Source: Lodderomyces elongisporus (taxonomy: Eukaryota; Ascomycota; Pichiomycetes; Serinales; Debaryomycetaceae). From it: DNA of 64,000 bases. This document shows, in pieces, positions 40,144-50,944 of the stretch. The notes beneath the pieces are model-generated. The model worked only from the letters and a program-made list of their open reading frames with translations. It was not told the DNA's origin and did not search any database. The position numbers and the translations under genes were made by a program. The DNA lies in contig NC_083678.1 of NCBI RefSeq assembly GCF_030384665.1, forward strand, positions 1,178,001 to 1,242,000. Direction: 5' to 3'. The stretch's first letter is position 1. Each line of letters starts with the position of its first letter.

Positions 40144-41250
40144 ATGTCAGTTGTAAAAAGACAGAAATTAGACAATTCTAATTACATATCACTGGAGCTG
40201 GAACAAAGTTTGATAACCGCAACTAATCTGCGACGAAAACTTTATGACGATGCTATACTTTTGGAGAATGGCCATAGAGGGGCTGTTTTTACCTCAAAGT
40301 TTAGTCATTCGGGGTCATTGATAGCCACAGGAGGTATTGATAAGACTATACTGTTGTGGAACTTACCACTGAAATTTGACACCGATATCGAACAAGAGGT
40401 TCAAGACAGTATTAATATCGCAGCACTTTCTGGTCATAAAAAGGCAGTTACAACACTATGCTGGCTTGCAGAGGATGAGGTCTTGGTATCTGGCTGCGCT
40501 GATTCTACATTGGGAGTATGGGATGTATATAGTGAAAGAAAACTACGTAAGCTAACGGATCACAAAAGTGTTGTAAACCAAGTTGTACAATTAAATGATG
40601 ATGATTTAGGAGCTGCATCTGGTGCATCAGTAGCATCTGTCTCAGATGATGGGCTGATGAAGTTTTGGGACTTTAGAGAAAAGAAAAGTATATGTGGTGT
40701 TGACACAGAGTACCCGTTATTAACTTGTTGTCGAGGAACCAATAATGGTCGTTCTGCTATAGGAGCTGCACATACCATATATTGCAGTGGAATCGATCCC
40801 GTAATATCGGCATACGACATGAGAAAACTAGATCAAGCATTGTGGACTTTTGCAGGATATTTTGAATCGACATCGAGTTTGAGTCTATCCCCTGATGGAT
40901 CTACACTTGCATCGCGCACGTTTGACGGATCCTTGCACACTTTCGACCTTGTTGGTCTACTTGGCAAAGAACCAAAGCTAAAGAATGTGATGTCAGAGTC
41001 AGGTAATATTCCAATTCCTGGGTCTCAAAACGAAGAGTGGCTAATAAGAACATGTTTCAGTAACAATAATGTTAATTTGGTATCTGGAACCCTGGATGGT
41101 AAACTTTTGGTTTGGCAGCAGTTGAGTGGTAAATTGGTTGCCAGTTATGAGGGCCATGGATCTGCTGTTTTAGATGTTGATTACCACCCTCTGGAAGATA
41201 TCGTTGTAAGTACCGCTGCGGATGGTACTATTATAGTAAGAGAATTGTAA
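40144..41250 (+). CDS. WD40 protein, U5 snRNP 40K (SNRNP40/WDR57)-like
   Basis: 368-residue seven-bladed WD40 protein resembling human SNRNP40/U5-40K, a U5 snRNP subunit present in many fungi and metazoa but missing in S. cerevisiae. The basic N-terminus (VVKRQKLD) precedes the first blade (GHRGAVFTSKFSHSGSLIAT; DKTI-CTG-LWNL). Further blades show LSGHKKAVTTLCW with GVWDV, LTDHKSVVNQV with FWDFR, and the last YEGHGSAVLDVDYHP. Two CTG codons (codons 171 and 317) fall in D-D-G-x and G-T-x-D-G where WD repeats expect Ser/Thr, so reading CTG as Ser improves the fit. Confidence in WD40 is near certain; U5-40K identity is good but not proven. Confidence 0.86.
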   Translation: MSVVKRQKLDNSNYISLELEQSLITATNLRRKLYDDAILLENGHRGAVFTSKFSHSGSLIATGGIDKTILLWNLPLKFDTDIEQEVQDSINIAALSGHKKAVTTLCWLAEDEVLVSGCADSTLGVWDVYSERKLRKLTDHKSVVNQVVQLNDDDLGAASGASVASVSDDGLMKFWDFREKKSICGVDTEYPLLTCCRGTNNGRSAIGAAHTIYCSGIDPVISAYDMRKLDQALWTFAGYFESTSSLSLSPDGSTLASRTFDGSLHTFDLVGLLGKEPKLKNVMSESGNIPIPGSQNEEWLIRTCFSNNNVNLVSGTLDGKLLVWQQLSGKLVASYEGHGSAVLDVDYHPLEDIVVSTAADGTIIVREL

Positions 41251-41787
41251 TTTTTATAAATGCATGATTATAATTGTACCTTTATTGCATTATTTTTTTC
41301 CTATCTAAATCTTCGGATTTAAAATTTCTTAATTTCATATATATATTATTTTTATTTTTATTTTATTTTTTATTATTTCTTACTGTAAAATGAAAAATGT
41401 GGAATTTAGGGAGAACGAAAGAGAGAAACTAATCACAAAAGGAGCCAGCAAAGAAGATATGGAATGAGACCAATGTCATAGATAAGGCAATTGCTATATA
41501 GTACTACAAAACAGCACAATCCGTTTATACCAGTCAGGACCTTTTCCGCATATACACCACAAGAAAGGCTCATTAAGATCAAGCCAGACCGGCATATAAA
41601 GACACGAGATATCTATGTATCATCTGTGTGGCCCGGTTCTTTTCTGATTGATTTCCCTCAAAATTGTTACGTCTATAACCACCAGAATAGAGCTTGCTTT
41701 TGTATCAAGTTTCAATAATAGAATAAAATTCATTGTCTGCTTACTTTGATTTTTTTTCTTTTTTTTGACTTTCAATTAATTTACATT
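41251..41787. other. Spacer upstream of GYP8-like gene
   Basis: AT-rich, with a TTTTATTTTTATT run near 41340-41380. The 75-codon frame at 41491-41718 has no recognisable domain. No gene called. Confidence 0.5.
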
Positions 41788-44268
41788 ATGACATTGGAAA
41801 GTGTGCTCATAGAACCACTACCACTGAGGCCAAAGAAACTCGAACGGTCTTCCTCTTCATCGCTATCGTACTCGGCACTTCTTTCGAGCCCCAATGATAA
41901 ATGGGTTAATATGACAGAAAGCATTCTCACTGAGACAACTCAGCCAGCAGAAGAAAAAGAAGAAGAGAATGAAAAAGAAGAAGAAGGGCATACAGGAAAA
42001 TATGATAATGAAGAACAAGTAGATACTGCAATATTTGACATTGCTGAGCTGTCAATGGAACCATTCAATGACATTTCTGAAGAACAACAACAAGAACAAC
42101 AAGAAGAAGGAGAAAAAGAGAAAGAGTTGAACGTAAAAACTGAAGATGAAAGTAATATTATTGGTGAAGAAAAAAACCTAGACAAGGAGTATTATGATCG
42201 AAAAAACAATAACAAGCAAGATCAAGAAATACATCATTCCAAAGACAAACACAAGGATACAAGCATTGACCTTGTGGCCGAGCAAGCTCGGTCTATTGAA
42301 GGAATTATAAACAATGAAGAGCGTAGGATAATATGGTCTAAATTGTTACTTTTGGAAGATACTCAGCCCAAAACAAAACCTGGCTCACTTTTAGGCAGCC
42401 CTAGCCCTGCACTACATAGCCAAGCAACATTTTCACCCGATGGGTTTTTACAAAATCTCGAGAGTGTCGACCTACCGCCTCATAAGGATGAGGACCAAGT
42501 CAAATTGGATATTCAACGATCATTCACTGTGCTAAATCATATACAATCATTGCACAATTGCTATACAATTACATCATCGATCTCGGGGTTTTCTACATCT
42601 TCTTCACCATTATCAGCTACGTCATCTCATTCCGACTCTGATACAAAGTGTAAATCTACTTATTCTTCTACCAATTCTTTATCAGTATCAAATGCTCGAC
42701 ATTCTGCAGAACTGGCATCAGGTGTGGACTTTATTGAGAAGGGATCATCTTTTACAAATATTATCAGTGCTTCGGATATCAGCTCACTACGTAAGATATT
42801 ATCCAATCTCATTATCAAAGTATTGCGTAAACATCCAAGCTTACACTATTACCAAGGTTATCATGATATTGCCAGTATAATATTGTTGGTTTGCTACGAT
42901 GCAAAGCATAATCAATATATTGAAGAGGATATTGATCAAGACCTTGCATTCCGAATACTAGAAAAATTAACGGTATTTCACTTGCGTGATTTTATGATCT
43001 CAGATATTGCTCTATCTGTGAATCATCTAAGGTTAATTCCTGCACTTTTGGAACAAGTAGATACTGAGTTGTTTCAATTACTAAGGCAGACTTCGATCCT
43101 GTACTTTACGACCAATGGCAAATTATACGATTATAAGTTTCTACAAGGGCTATCATCCATTTTGACCATATTCTCGCACGATATATCAAACTTGTCGCAC
43201 ATCTTAACAATCTGGGACTTCAATTTAGGGTACAACTCGGTGATTGTGAATGTATACATTTACGCTGCGTCAATAGTCTTTTTTAAACAAAGAATTTGGG
43301 AAACTTTACAACTAGAGGAACATCAATGCGATTTTAAAAATGTCGACCATGATGCGGTGCATAAACTCATCTCACCGGCAACTTTATACGCGGAAGGACT
43401 TACAGATTCAGATTTGGCAAGGATTTTGGAGATGACCAAGTCATTCTTAGAAAAATATCCAATGAGTAAACTTGAAAATGAAGGTGATACATGGCAGAAA
43501 TGGTTTATTGAATGGAATCCGCACTCTGTTCTTTTGACGACATCGGACTTAGCAACATCGCGGGTAGAAGTGAATGCCAAGTACGCAAAAGATTTATTAG
43601 AATCTGGGGATAGCCAATACAGCTTAGAAATGTTGATTGCTGCACAAGAGAAGGAAATCATGCTGCAAACACTGGCCGAACTTGAAGTATTTCATAAGAT
43701 AATTGCAGAACAAGACCAGGAAGCAGAAGATGAATATTTACAGAGCTCGATAGCATCTTCTCAATACGAAGAAGAAGAAGATGAGGATGAGGATGATTCG
43801 GAGACAAACTCTTTAGGCTCTTCATTGACACGCCATTCGTCAATTGCATCGTCGCTCACGTCATCGTCACTTTATAAAATCACATCAGCTACATTGAAGA
43901 GATTATTCCCACTTTCATCTCTGCCCCCTATTGATGAAGATGATAAGAAGAAGAAGAAGAAGAAGTTAGTGATTCGGAATAAGAACTGGTTCATTTCCAA
44001 AAAGTTTTACTGTATCAGCATTACAGTTGGGATCATTGGAGTTTTTTTACATTTCCTCTTTGTCAAATACGGAGGCGAAAATGTTTATAAAGAATTCATG
44101 GATGGCCGCGTGATGCAAGAGATAAAACGTACGCTAGGCGATGTCAGATTGGTGTTGAGTAGGATAGTCAGTCCTGTAACAACCCTTGGAGGTGCCAAGC
44201 ATACTACCACTAGTGTGCTAGATGCTGTAGGAACTGGAACATTGAGAAACTCGGCTTTTGGTATTTAA
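41788..44268 (+). CDS. GYP8: TBC-domain RabGAP with C-terminal membrane anchor (Gyp8/TBC1D20-like)
   Basis: GTPase-activating protein for Ypt/Rab GTPases (Gyp8 and TBC1D20 act on Ypt1/Rab1) on ER membranes. From the ATG at 41788 it has 826 residues; the frame opens 14 codons earlier but that part is T-rich leader. An acidic N-terminus (residues 40-170) precedes the TBC domain, with the Arg finger in VKLDIQRSF (IxxDxxR-type) and the Gln finger in YYQGYHD. A Ser-rich insert of about 80 residues separates the two fingers. A tail transmembrane segment (FYCISITVGIIGVFLHFLF) lies about 75 residues from the end, the hallmark of the Gyp8/TBC1D20 group. It is longer than S. cerevisiae Gyp8 (497) because of the acidic and Ser-rich inserts. 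Confidence 0.87.
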   Translation: MTLESVLIEPLPLRPKKLERSSSSSLSYSALLSSPNDKWVNMTESILTETTQPAEEKEEENEKEEEGHTGKYDNEEQVDTAIFDIAELSMEPFNDISEEQQQEQQEEGEKEKELNVKTEDESNIIGEEKNLDKEYYDRKNNNKQDQEIHHSKDKHKDTSIDLVAEQARSIEGIINNEERRIIWSKLLLLEDTQPKTKPGSLLGSPSPALHSQATFSPDGFLQNLESVDLPPHKDEDQVKLDIQRSFTVLNHIQSLHNCYTITSSISGFSTSSSPLSATSSHSDSDTKCKSTYSSTNSLSVSNARHSAELASGVDFIEKGSSFTNIISASDISSLRKILSNLIIKVLRKHPSLHYYQGYHDIASIILLVCYDAKHNQYIEEDIDQDLAFRILEKLTVFHLRDFMISDIALSVNHLRLIPALLEQVDTELFQLLRQTSILYFTTNGKLYDYKFLQGLSSILTIFSHDISNLSHILTIWDFNLGYNSVIVNVYIYAASIVFFKQRIWETLQLEEHQCDFKNVDHDAVHKLISPATLYAEGLTDSDLARILEMTKSFLEKYPMSKLENEGDTWQKWFIEWNPHSVLLTTSDLATSRVEVNAKYAKDLLESGDSQYSLEMLIAAQEKEIMLQTLAELEVFHKIIAEQDQEAEDEYLQSSIASSQYEEEEDEDEDDSETNSLGSSLTRHSSIASSLTSSSLYKITSATLKRLFPLSSLPPIDEDDKKKKKKKLVIRNKNWFISKKFYCISITVGIIGVFLHFLFVKYGGENVYKEFMDGRVMQEIKRTLGDVRLVLSRIVSPVTTLGGAKHTTTSVLDAVGTGTLRNSAFGI

Positions 44269-44723
44269 CGATTGATTTTGTGAAAAAATTCATGAATATG
44301 GGAGAGAGAAAAAAAGAAGGAACTGCCGGAAAATAAATGGCAGTTGAACCCAAATCCTCCAAAAAAAAGTTTACAATAATTTTGAGTTTATCATTTCTTT
44401 TTTTTTTTTTGATTTTTTTTTTTCATGTTTTTATACATTTTTTTTTTCTATTATTTTGGTTCTGAAACGAAGAAGGGGAAAAGTGAGGAAGTACAACGTC
44501 ATTTTTATTCCTATATATATTTATCTATTTATTTATTTTCGTGCTTGTTTGATGATACGATTTGTTGTGTACCTATTATTTTTTTTTTCCTTCCTATGTA
44601 TCATGTTTCGATTCACGTCAACCTTAATCAAAATCAAATGATGCACATTTCCATCTCATCTTGTAGCCAAGTAATTTATCCATTTGTATTGTATACACGA
44701 CATTTCCGGTTCTTTTACTGAAA
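44269..44723. other. Convergent spacer GYP8/SPT8
   Basis: T-homopolymer-rich 3' flanks. Short frames are simple-sequence. No gene. Confidence 0.6.
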
Positions 44724-47177
44724 TTAATCAAAGTCTATTTCGTATATAAGCACAGTATCGGTGTAAGTACCATGACCCCAACCTCTATATCCGCTTGCGC
44801 TCACCATAAATCTACCAGTCTCATCAACGTACAATTGTGAGAGCATACCGCCATGGTGACCAGGAACAATAAGGAACGGAGTTGCTTGCTTTTTCGTGTT
44901 CACTGCAGTATTTGATAGATCATCATAAAGACGTAGGTCATAAAGTCTAATATTATCATTTGATCCACACAAGATGAAATCATCATTTGGCATAGTGGCA
45001 ATTGCACTAACGGGACCACTTATTTTTGGGAATTGCAATAGCTTGGAAACATTGGGAATCATTGTATCATTATGGTGACCAGATTTGGAACGCTTGTGAG
45101 GCATTCTAATGGAAATTTCCTCGATTGTAGAATTGCGTCGCCCAGCATAAATAAATTCTCCGTTATTGGACCATGTCAGTGATACACACCATGGTGGAAT
45201 TCCTTCAGATACACCCAAGCGGATCACCGGTGTTGATACACGCACATCCCAGATATTTATTGTACCATCTATACTTGAACTCATGAATATGTCAGAGTTA
45301 CGATGTGGTTTAGATTGCAAGGGGGCACGGGGTTGCTTGAATGTGTTTTCATTGTCTTCCTTATCGGTATTGTTATCAATATTTTCATCGCCATCACTAT
45401 CTCCAAAAAGTGAATCAACATCATCATCACCATCATCATCTTTTTTTTCTTTTTTACCCTTGTTGTTCCCATTCAAATTTTTGGTTAATGTTTGTTCCTC
45501 CTCCATCTCTACTTGGAAGGAAATGTCTTCAAGTCCGTTTGGTCGAAACTCAATGTTGGAAATCTGACCTGAAGATGGTGCAAATTCCATAGTTGTTTTC
45601 CCGGTATTCAAGTCCCATTCTCTGATTGTTTTATCCCACGATCCACTAAGAAACTTATCTTCTTCTTGATTTAGTTTTAAAGCACTAATGGTGTCTCGGT
45701 GTCCTCTACGTGGGTTTTCTTTGCTACCTTGGTAAAAGTAGTGGTGGATGGTTCCTTCGTTATATCTCATTGTGTAAAGACTTATTCCACCCGAAAGTAA
45801 ACCAGATAGACACCAGTAACCATTTTTTTCTGCTTCTAATGCGTAAATGGGATTTACTTTGGGTTCATAGCTAACACTACCGGTGGAAAAATCCGAATCC
45901 TTGAGTTTGGGCAATTGTTTCATCAACTGCTTTCTAGTATAAGGTTGTTCATTTTCCCAATATGAGCATATGACACCAGCATTACTAATTGCATCTGACA
46001 AATTATGTTTTTGTGCCATGGTCAAGGGTGCTTTACCTTGGACAGACAGGATGAAATCGTATTTCCTAATAAAGCCGTCTTCTCCACCTGTAAGTATCCA
46101 TTTGGGGCCTTTTGTGAATGCCAAAGCATGGCATTGGGATGTGTATGGGATCGCTACTTGTGGAACAATGTCAAAGTCAGTTGCCTTTTTGGCTTTAGCA
46201 ATGATTTGTTCTCTAAATGAAAGCGTGTTTTCCAGTGGTGATGCAGACGATGGAGACGAGCTTTTTTCTTTGACATTATCATCTAGAGCTGTTAGCTGTT
46301 TATCATGTTGCTCAACTATTGTTTTAGGTTTAGGTTTAGGTTCTGCTTCAGGTTCAGTTTGAGGTTTAGATGATTGTGCTTGATCTTTATCTTTGTCTTT
46401 ATCTTTCTCGTCAATAGAAGTATCCTTTGTATTGTCTGATACTGGTTCTGTGTCCATAGTATTTACGGTAGTATTGTCTTCATTATCCTTTGTAGTTGTT
46501 GTACTGGAAAGTGCAACTTCTTTTGTCAAATCCATAGGTTCTTGGTTTGAAGAAGAGGGAGTTTTTATGTTGTCATTTATTTCTTCTCCTAATAAATCTT
46601 GAGTCGGTCGTAATACTTCATCAGCAGCAGCAGCATCAGCATCAGCATCGCCGTCTTCAAGATTAGTCTTGATATTACTTGGTGTACCAATTGACTCTTG
46701 TTGTTGGGATTTGTCATCTTTTTCCAGACTGGTAGTATGAGTATTCAGTGGTTCAAGTTTTTGGCTTTGGGTTTCTTTCTCATTCTTTAAAGTAATTTCT
46801 GCTTGGTTGTTTTCCTTCTCTTCCTCTTCCTCGTCTTCTTCTTCTTCTTCCTCTTCGTCTTCCTCGTCTTCCTCATCTTCCTCGTCTTCTTCTTCTTCTT
46901 CCTGAACATCGTCATCGTCGTCTTCTTCTACATCCTCCATATCATCATTGTCATTGTCATTGTCTTCTTCGTCTTCATCATCCAATTCTTCTCCATCTTG
47001 GTTATCATTTACTTGTTGTTGATTTACATTGTCTGTATCCACATCCATATCGTAGTCTTCATCCTGTCGTTCTTGTTCTTGTTGTTGTTGTTGTTGTTCT
47101 TCTTCTTCTTCTTGATATTCATCTTCCATTTCATCGTCTTCCACGTTGAAGATATCATCTTGTTCGATTGATGCCAT
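44724..47177 (-). CDS. SPT8: SAGA subunit Spt8
   Basis: WD40 subunit of the SAGA coactivator that helps deliver TBP to promoters. 817 residues (S. cerevisiae 602). Residues 1-135 are an extreme Asp/Glu run, followed by a low-complexity linker to about residue 335, then the WD40 propeller: CHALAFTKGPKWILTGGEDG, VICSYWENEQPYTRKQLMKQ, PIYALEAEKNGYWCLSGLLS, RGHRDTISALKLNQEEDKFL, SGSWDKTIREWDLNTGKT, and late SSIDGTINIWDVR. An acidic insert (DDDGDDDVDSLFGDSDGDE) splits one blade. It carries the Spt8-specific sequence GSKENPRRGHRDTISAL. The acidic start is normal for the family. Confidence 0.95.
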   Translation of the reverse strand: MASIEQDDIFNVEDDEMEDEYQEEEEEQQQQQQEQERQDEDYDMDVDTDNVNQQQVNDNQDGEELDDEDEEDNDNDNDDMEDVEEDDDDDVQEEEEEDEEDEEDEEDEEEEEEEDEEEEEKENNQAEITLKNEKETQSQKLEPLNTHTTSLEKDDKSQQQESIGTPSNIKTNLEDGDADADAAAADEVLRPTQDLLGEEINDNIKTPSSSNQEPMDLTKEVALSSTTTTKDNEDNTTVNTMDTEPVSDNTKDTSIDEKDKDKDKDQAQSSKPQTEPEAEPKPKPKTIVEQHDKQLTALDDNVKEKSSSPSSASPLENTLSFREQIIAKAKKATDFDIVPQVAIPYTSQCHALAFTKGPKWILTGGEDGFIRKYDFILSVQGKAPLTMAQKHNLSDAISNAGVICSYWENEQPYTRKQLMKQLPKLKDSDFSTGSVSYEPKVNPIYALEAEKNGYWCLSGLLSGGISLYTMRYNEGTIHHYFYQGSKENPRRGHRDTISALKLNQEEDKFLSGSWDKTIREWDLNTGKTTMEFAPSSGQISNIEFRPNGLEDISFQVEMEEEQTLTKNLNGNNKGKKEKKDDDGDDDVDSLFGDSDGDENIDNNTDKEDNENTFKQPRAPLQSKPHRNSDIFMSSSIDGTINIWDVRVSTPVIRLGVSEGIPPWCVSLTWSNNGEFIYAGRRNSTIEEISIRMPHKRSKSGHHNDTMIPNVSKLLQFPKISGPVSAIATMPNDDFILCGSNDNIRLYDLRLYDDLSNTAVNTKKQATPFLIVPGHHGGMLSQLYVDETGRFMVSASGYRGWGHGTYTDTVLIYEIDFD

Positions 47178-47728
47178 ATTGAGGAATTTTTATATCTAGT
47201 GTAATGTATTCTAGAGAGGGGGGGAAGGAATACTACTTTGTTATGGCAATAAAGTATAAGCAATTTTGCTGGGTCACGTAACTATATTTGATATAGTTCT
47301 TATTCAATTCCTTGACCTTCTACTTTGTTGTTTTGGTGGTGTTTAGTATTCAAAAACAATTACTGTTATTAAATGAAGATTGTTGTTGCAAATTACGGCT
47401 CAAAGTTGGGTTGTGCATCTTTTTGTGATTATTCGCATAATTTTTGTTTTTTTTTTATTTTTTCATTTACCAGCACCAAAGAGAGAGGGAGTGTGAGCTA
47501 TTGAAAAATTAAAGCATAGTGGTGAGTGGAAAGCAAAGGACTGGTTTTTGGGTTAAAAGAAAAGAGAGAGAATGAATTACAAAAGTGGGAGAAAGATGGC
47601 ATTGTCCACTTGTTGGCAATTACAAAATAATCGTCATACGTGGTATATGTGATATATATATATATATATTAGTGCTTATTTACCGAATAATACATTCCAA
47701 TACTAAAAGCTATACGCACACATGGTAT
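47178..47728. other. Spacer upstream of SPT8 and downstream of YNK1
   Basis: SPT8 promoter side with G-rich run near 47219-47224, AT microsatellite at about 47652-47670 at the YNK1 end. No gene. Confidence 0.5.
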
Positions 47729-48184
47729 TTACTCGTAGATCCATCCAAACAAAGCTGGCTTGTAGTCAACCAATTCTTCTGGCTTGAACCACAAGTCAAT
47801 TTCCTTCTTGGCGCTCTCAACAGAGTCTGAACCGTGACAGACGTTTCTACCCATGTCGACGGCAAAGTCACCTCTGATGGTACCTGGGGCTGAGGCCAAT
47901 GGGTTAGTGGCACCCAAGATGGCTCTACCTTGCTTAACAACGTCTTTACCTTCCCAAACGGTGGCCAAGACTGGGCCAGACAACATGTATGACAACAATG
48001 ATGGGAAGAATGGCTTGGATTGCAAGTCTTCGTAGTGAGTTCTCAACAAGGACTCGGTTGGTTGGACCAATTTGATACCGACTAATTTGTAGCCTCTGTT
48101 TTCGAATCTACCGAGGATAGCAGAGATCAAACCTCTTTGGACACCATCTGGTTTAATAGCAATAAAAGTTCTTTCGTCAGACAT
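47729..48184 (-). CDS. YNK1: Nucleoside diphosphate kinase
   Basis: Transfers gamma-phosphate between nucleoside triphosphates and diphosphates through a phospho-His. 151 residues, full [54 protein letters not shown], and catalytic His117 in [13 protein letters not shown]. The start at 48184 is the conserved one. The frame stays open 77 codons further to 48415, but that translates a GA-repeat leader into Ser/Leu/Phe runs and is not believed. Codon choice looks strongly biased (GGT, AAG, ACC, GTC), as expected for an abundant protein. Confidence 0.97.
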   Translation of the reverse strand: MSDERTFIAIKPDGVQRGLISAILGRFENRGYKLVGIKLVQPTESLLRTHYEDLQSKPFFPSLLSYMLSGPVLATVWEGKDVVKQGRAILGATNPLASAPGTIRGDFAVDMGRNVCHGSDSVESAKKEIDLWFKPEELVDYKPALFGWIYE

Positions 48185-50944
48185 TTTTTGTTTTTGATTA
48201 CGGTTGTTGTTATGAATTGGATCAATTGATGAAAAAAAAAAAGAGTTAAGAAAGAGAGGGGGGAGGGAGAGAGAGGCGGAAGATGGGAAAAAAAGCAGAG
48301 ATGAAAAATTTTGAAATTGGAGAGAAGGTCGAATTAGGAGAGTCAGTGTGTGAGAGACAAATGAGAGAGAAGAGAGAGAGAGAGAGAGAGAAAAAGAAAA
48401 AATTGTTGTTGCCAAACGAGAAAGTGTACAATGAGTGAAGAATGAGTGAAGAATGAGTGAAGAGGGAAGGGGAAAAAAAGTATATGAAAGTTATGTGCGT
48501 GCGTGGTAATGCTGGAGACACACACTCTCCCTCTTTAATTCTCTCTCTCTCTCTCTCTAACAAAGAGCCACTCAGAAAAAAGAATGAAGAATGAAAGAGA
48601 GAGAGAGAGAGTGTGTGTGTGTAAGGACATGGTAGCATCCAGTTGTTTATTAGTGAAGCTACAAAACAAGAATAGGTAAAACTCTGGTACCAGGATATGT
48701 TATATGTGTCTCTACCTTCAAAAAGAACGATACAAATCCATCTTCAACAGGTAATGGTGTATAGCACATTTGTTTCTTTTTATTGGTACTAGAAATTATA
48801 TACAGATATGTATATATACATATATATATATATATGTACATATATCAATCAAATAGTATCATGTAGGTGTAATATCTACCAGAACCGCTTTAACAACTAT
48901 TTTTTCAATTTGATCTACTCGTAACTGTTGTTGATCTAGCCATCTTTGACTTTCTTTTTGTCTGTCTTGTTTTTTTCTATCTTTCTTTTCGTTTGTCACC
49001 TCCTCCCCTCCCCCCTTGCTTTGACTTGCGTATATGTCTTATAAAGTTGATTTTGTAATCTTTTCTCGTGTCAAATTTGCGTGTTTTTGTGGATCACTAG
49101 GGGTACACGAATCAGAGTTCAAAGGAAAACAATAGCTGATATTGGACATCCAATCCATGTTTTACATACTTTGTACATAAGTACATTTGTATATATATAT
49201 ATATTGGTGCCTGTTGATTTTTAATTTGATTTGCTCAAAAAAAACTGTAGTCCCGCTTAAAATGAAACTGTGAACAACTGACCTGTGCAGTCACTATAGA
49301 TACACGCTAAAACATGGGTACTTGAACAATACAAGAAGAGATGTAAAGAGGTATATATTAATAGAAAAAAAAATGAAGAAATTACAGCAGAGAGGAAGAA
49401 CGCGTTACTCGTGTTGATCAATGCATTCGTAAATTAATAAAATGAAAAAGAAAAGACCAACCCAATGGTTATGGATGGATGGCTTAATTGGTAGAGAGCA
49501 CTGAGATGAGGAAGATGAGAAAATGAGGATGAATATTATCTGTATATATATATTCATATATATATTTTATGATTAATTGTTTGATAAAGTGGCTGGAGAG
49601 AGTTGAGGAATTTCAAAGTTAAATACATATGGAAATATGTAGAATAAAGTGCCAAATCACCTCACCTGTTTTGTTCTGTTTTGTTTTGGTTTGGTTGTAG
49701 TCTCATTTTAATTGGTTGTACTTTTCACACATTTTGTAGTTCATAGGAATCGCGTCTTCTCTTTTTTTTGTATTTATTTTATTTTTTTTTTATTTTTGTC
49801 TCTCTCTTACTCTTTGTTTCTTTTAAATACTATACTATTACATAACAAATTACATAAGCATAATACCGTACAAATTGAGAAGAAAAAGACATTGAAGGAC
49901 CTCTTTATATTATATGTAGCTCAACACATACTTTATAGTAAGTAAAGAGTATTGACTGATGTAGTACATCAACTGATGAAGCTATTTTTTATTTTACTTT
50001 GATAATGTTTGTATTCAAGTAACTAACATACTTTATATTCTTGTGCCCTGTGTCTTAGCCACTCCTATTCAAGAGAAAGAAAGAAATAATGTAAAAAGGC
50101 AAAAGCAGTTGCAGTTGCAGTTGCAGTAGGCTGTGGTGGTAGGTAATGGTAGCCTCTTTAGCTTTAGTAAATACTCTGTAATATGCAGGATTGGTATTTA
50201 CCAATTCAATTTTTCTTTGGCGTTTTTTTTATTTTTTTTTCGGCGTCGATTGTTGTTGTTGTTGTTGTTGTGGTTGTTGTTGTTGCGTCTCGCCAAATTC
50301 ATACAAACAGAACGCTTTGAGGAGAGGCACACACGCAGATACAAACAAACAAACAAACAAGCAGAAAGAAAGAAAGAAAGAAAGCTAGAGGGAGATTCTT
50401 TGTCAAACAATCCACCATTTACTGAATATCACAACCTTCTTTTTCATTCTGTTCTTCTTACCTCTCCCTTTTTTATCAATTTTTTTTCCTTTTCAAAAAA
50501 GAATTTTTAATTCAATTTTTTTTTTTCATAAGCTCTAGCCTTTGACCAGCAATAAGAATATCAATCATCCAGCATCCACGATAAAGAGTTCTTCATTCTA
50601 AATCATCACAGATACACCTTGCATTTCCATCACGCTACTTTACCTTTTTTTTTTCTTCTATTTATTCTTCAACAACCAAGCATCCATCTATTCATCTATA
50701 ATTCCAATACAGTAGATCATCATTCCCTCCCCCTCCCCCCTAGTGAATACCTTCATAGCATCAGTCTAGGTACTATCTACTGGACAAACCACTCAACAAC
50801 ATCATTGTTATTATTACTACCAACTATTATTCTTCGCTTAAACATATTTAGATATATACATATATTTATGTATATATGTATATATATACCTAACCACTAA
50901 CAGTACTTACCAACATTTACCCACAGATTTGTAACCAGAAAAAA
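48185..50944. other. YNK1/HSL1 divergent spacer (2.8 kb)
   Basis: Very long and repeat-rich: GA/GAGA runs (48248-48275, 48362-48395), TGAGTGAAGAA repeat (48432-48462), CT run (48540-48560), AT/TATA runs (48800-48845, 49190-49205), GTTTT and GTT repeats (49670-49690, 50251-50285). No gene or tRNA recognised. The HSL1-proximal 400 bases read as a C/A/T-rich leader with several upstream ATGs. Confidence 0.5.
48360..48395. repeat. GA microsatellite in YNK1 leader
   Basis: GA repeat on the plus strand (CT on the YNK1 sense strand), one of several in the leader. Confidence 0.85.

Noticed and set aside
46803..47171. 122-codon plus-strand frame inside SPT8
   Set aside because: Antisense shadow of the Asp/Glu-rich tract.
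48185..48415. In-frame 77-codon N-terminal extension of YNK1
   Set aside because: It translates a CT/GA repeat leader into Ser/Leu/Phe runs; the conserved start [14 protein letters not shown] is at 48184.
49470..49520. tRNA D-arm-like sequence (GGCTTAATTGGTAGAGAGC)
   Set aside because: No matching T-arm (GGTTCRANTCC) or acceptor stem follows within 90 bases. No tRNA gene was found in the window.
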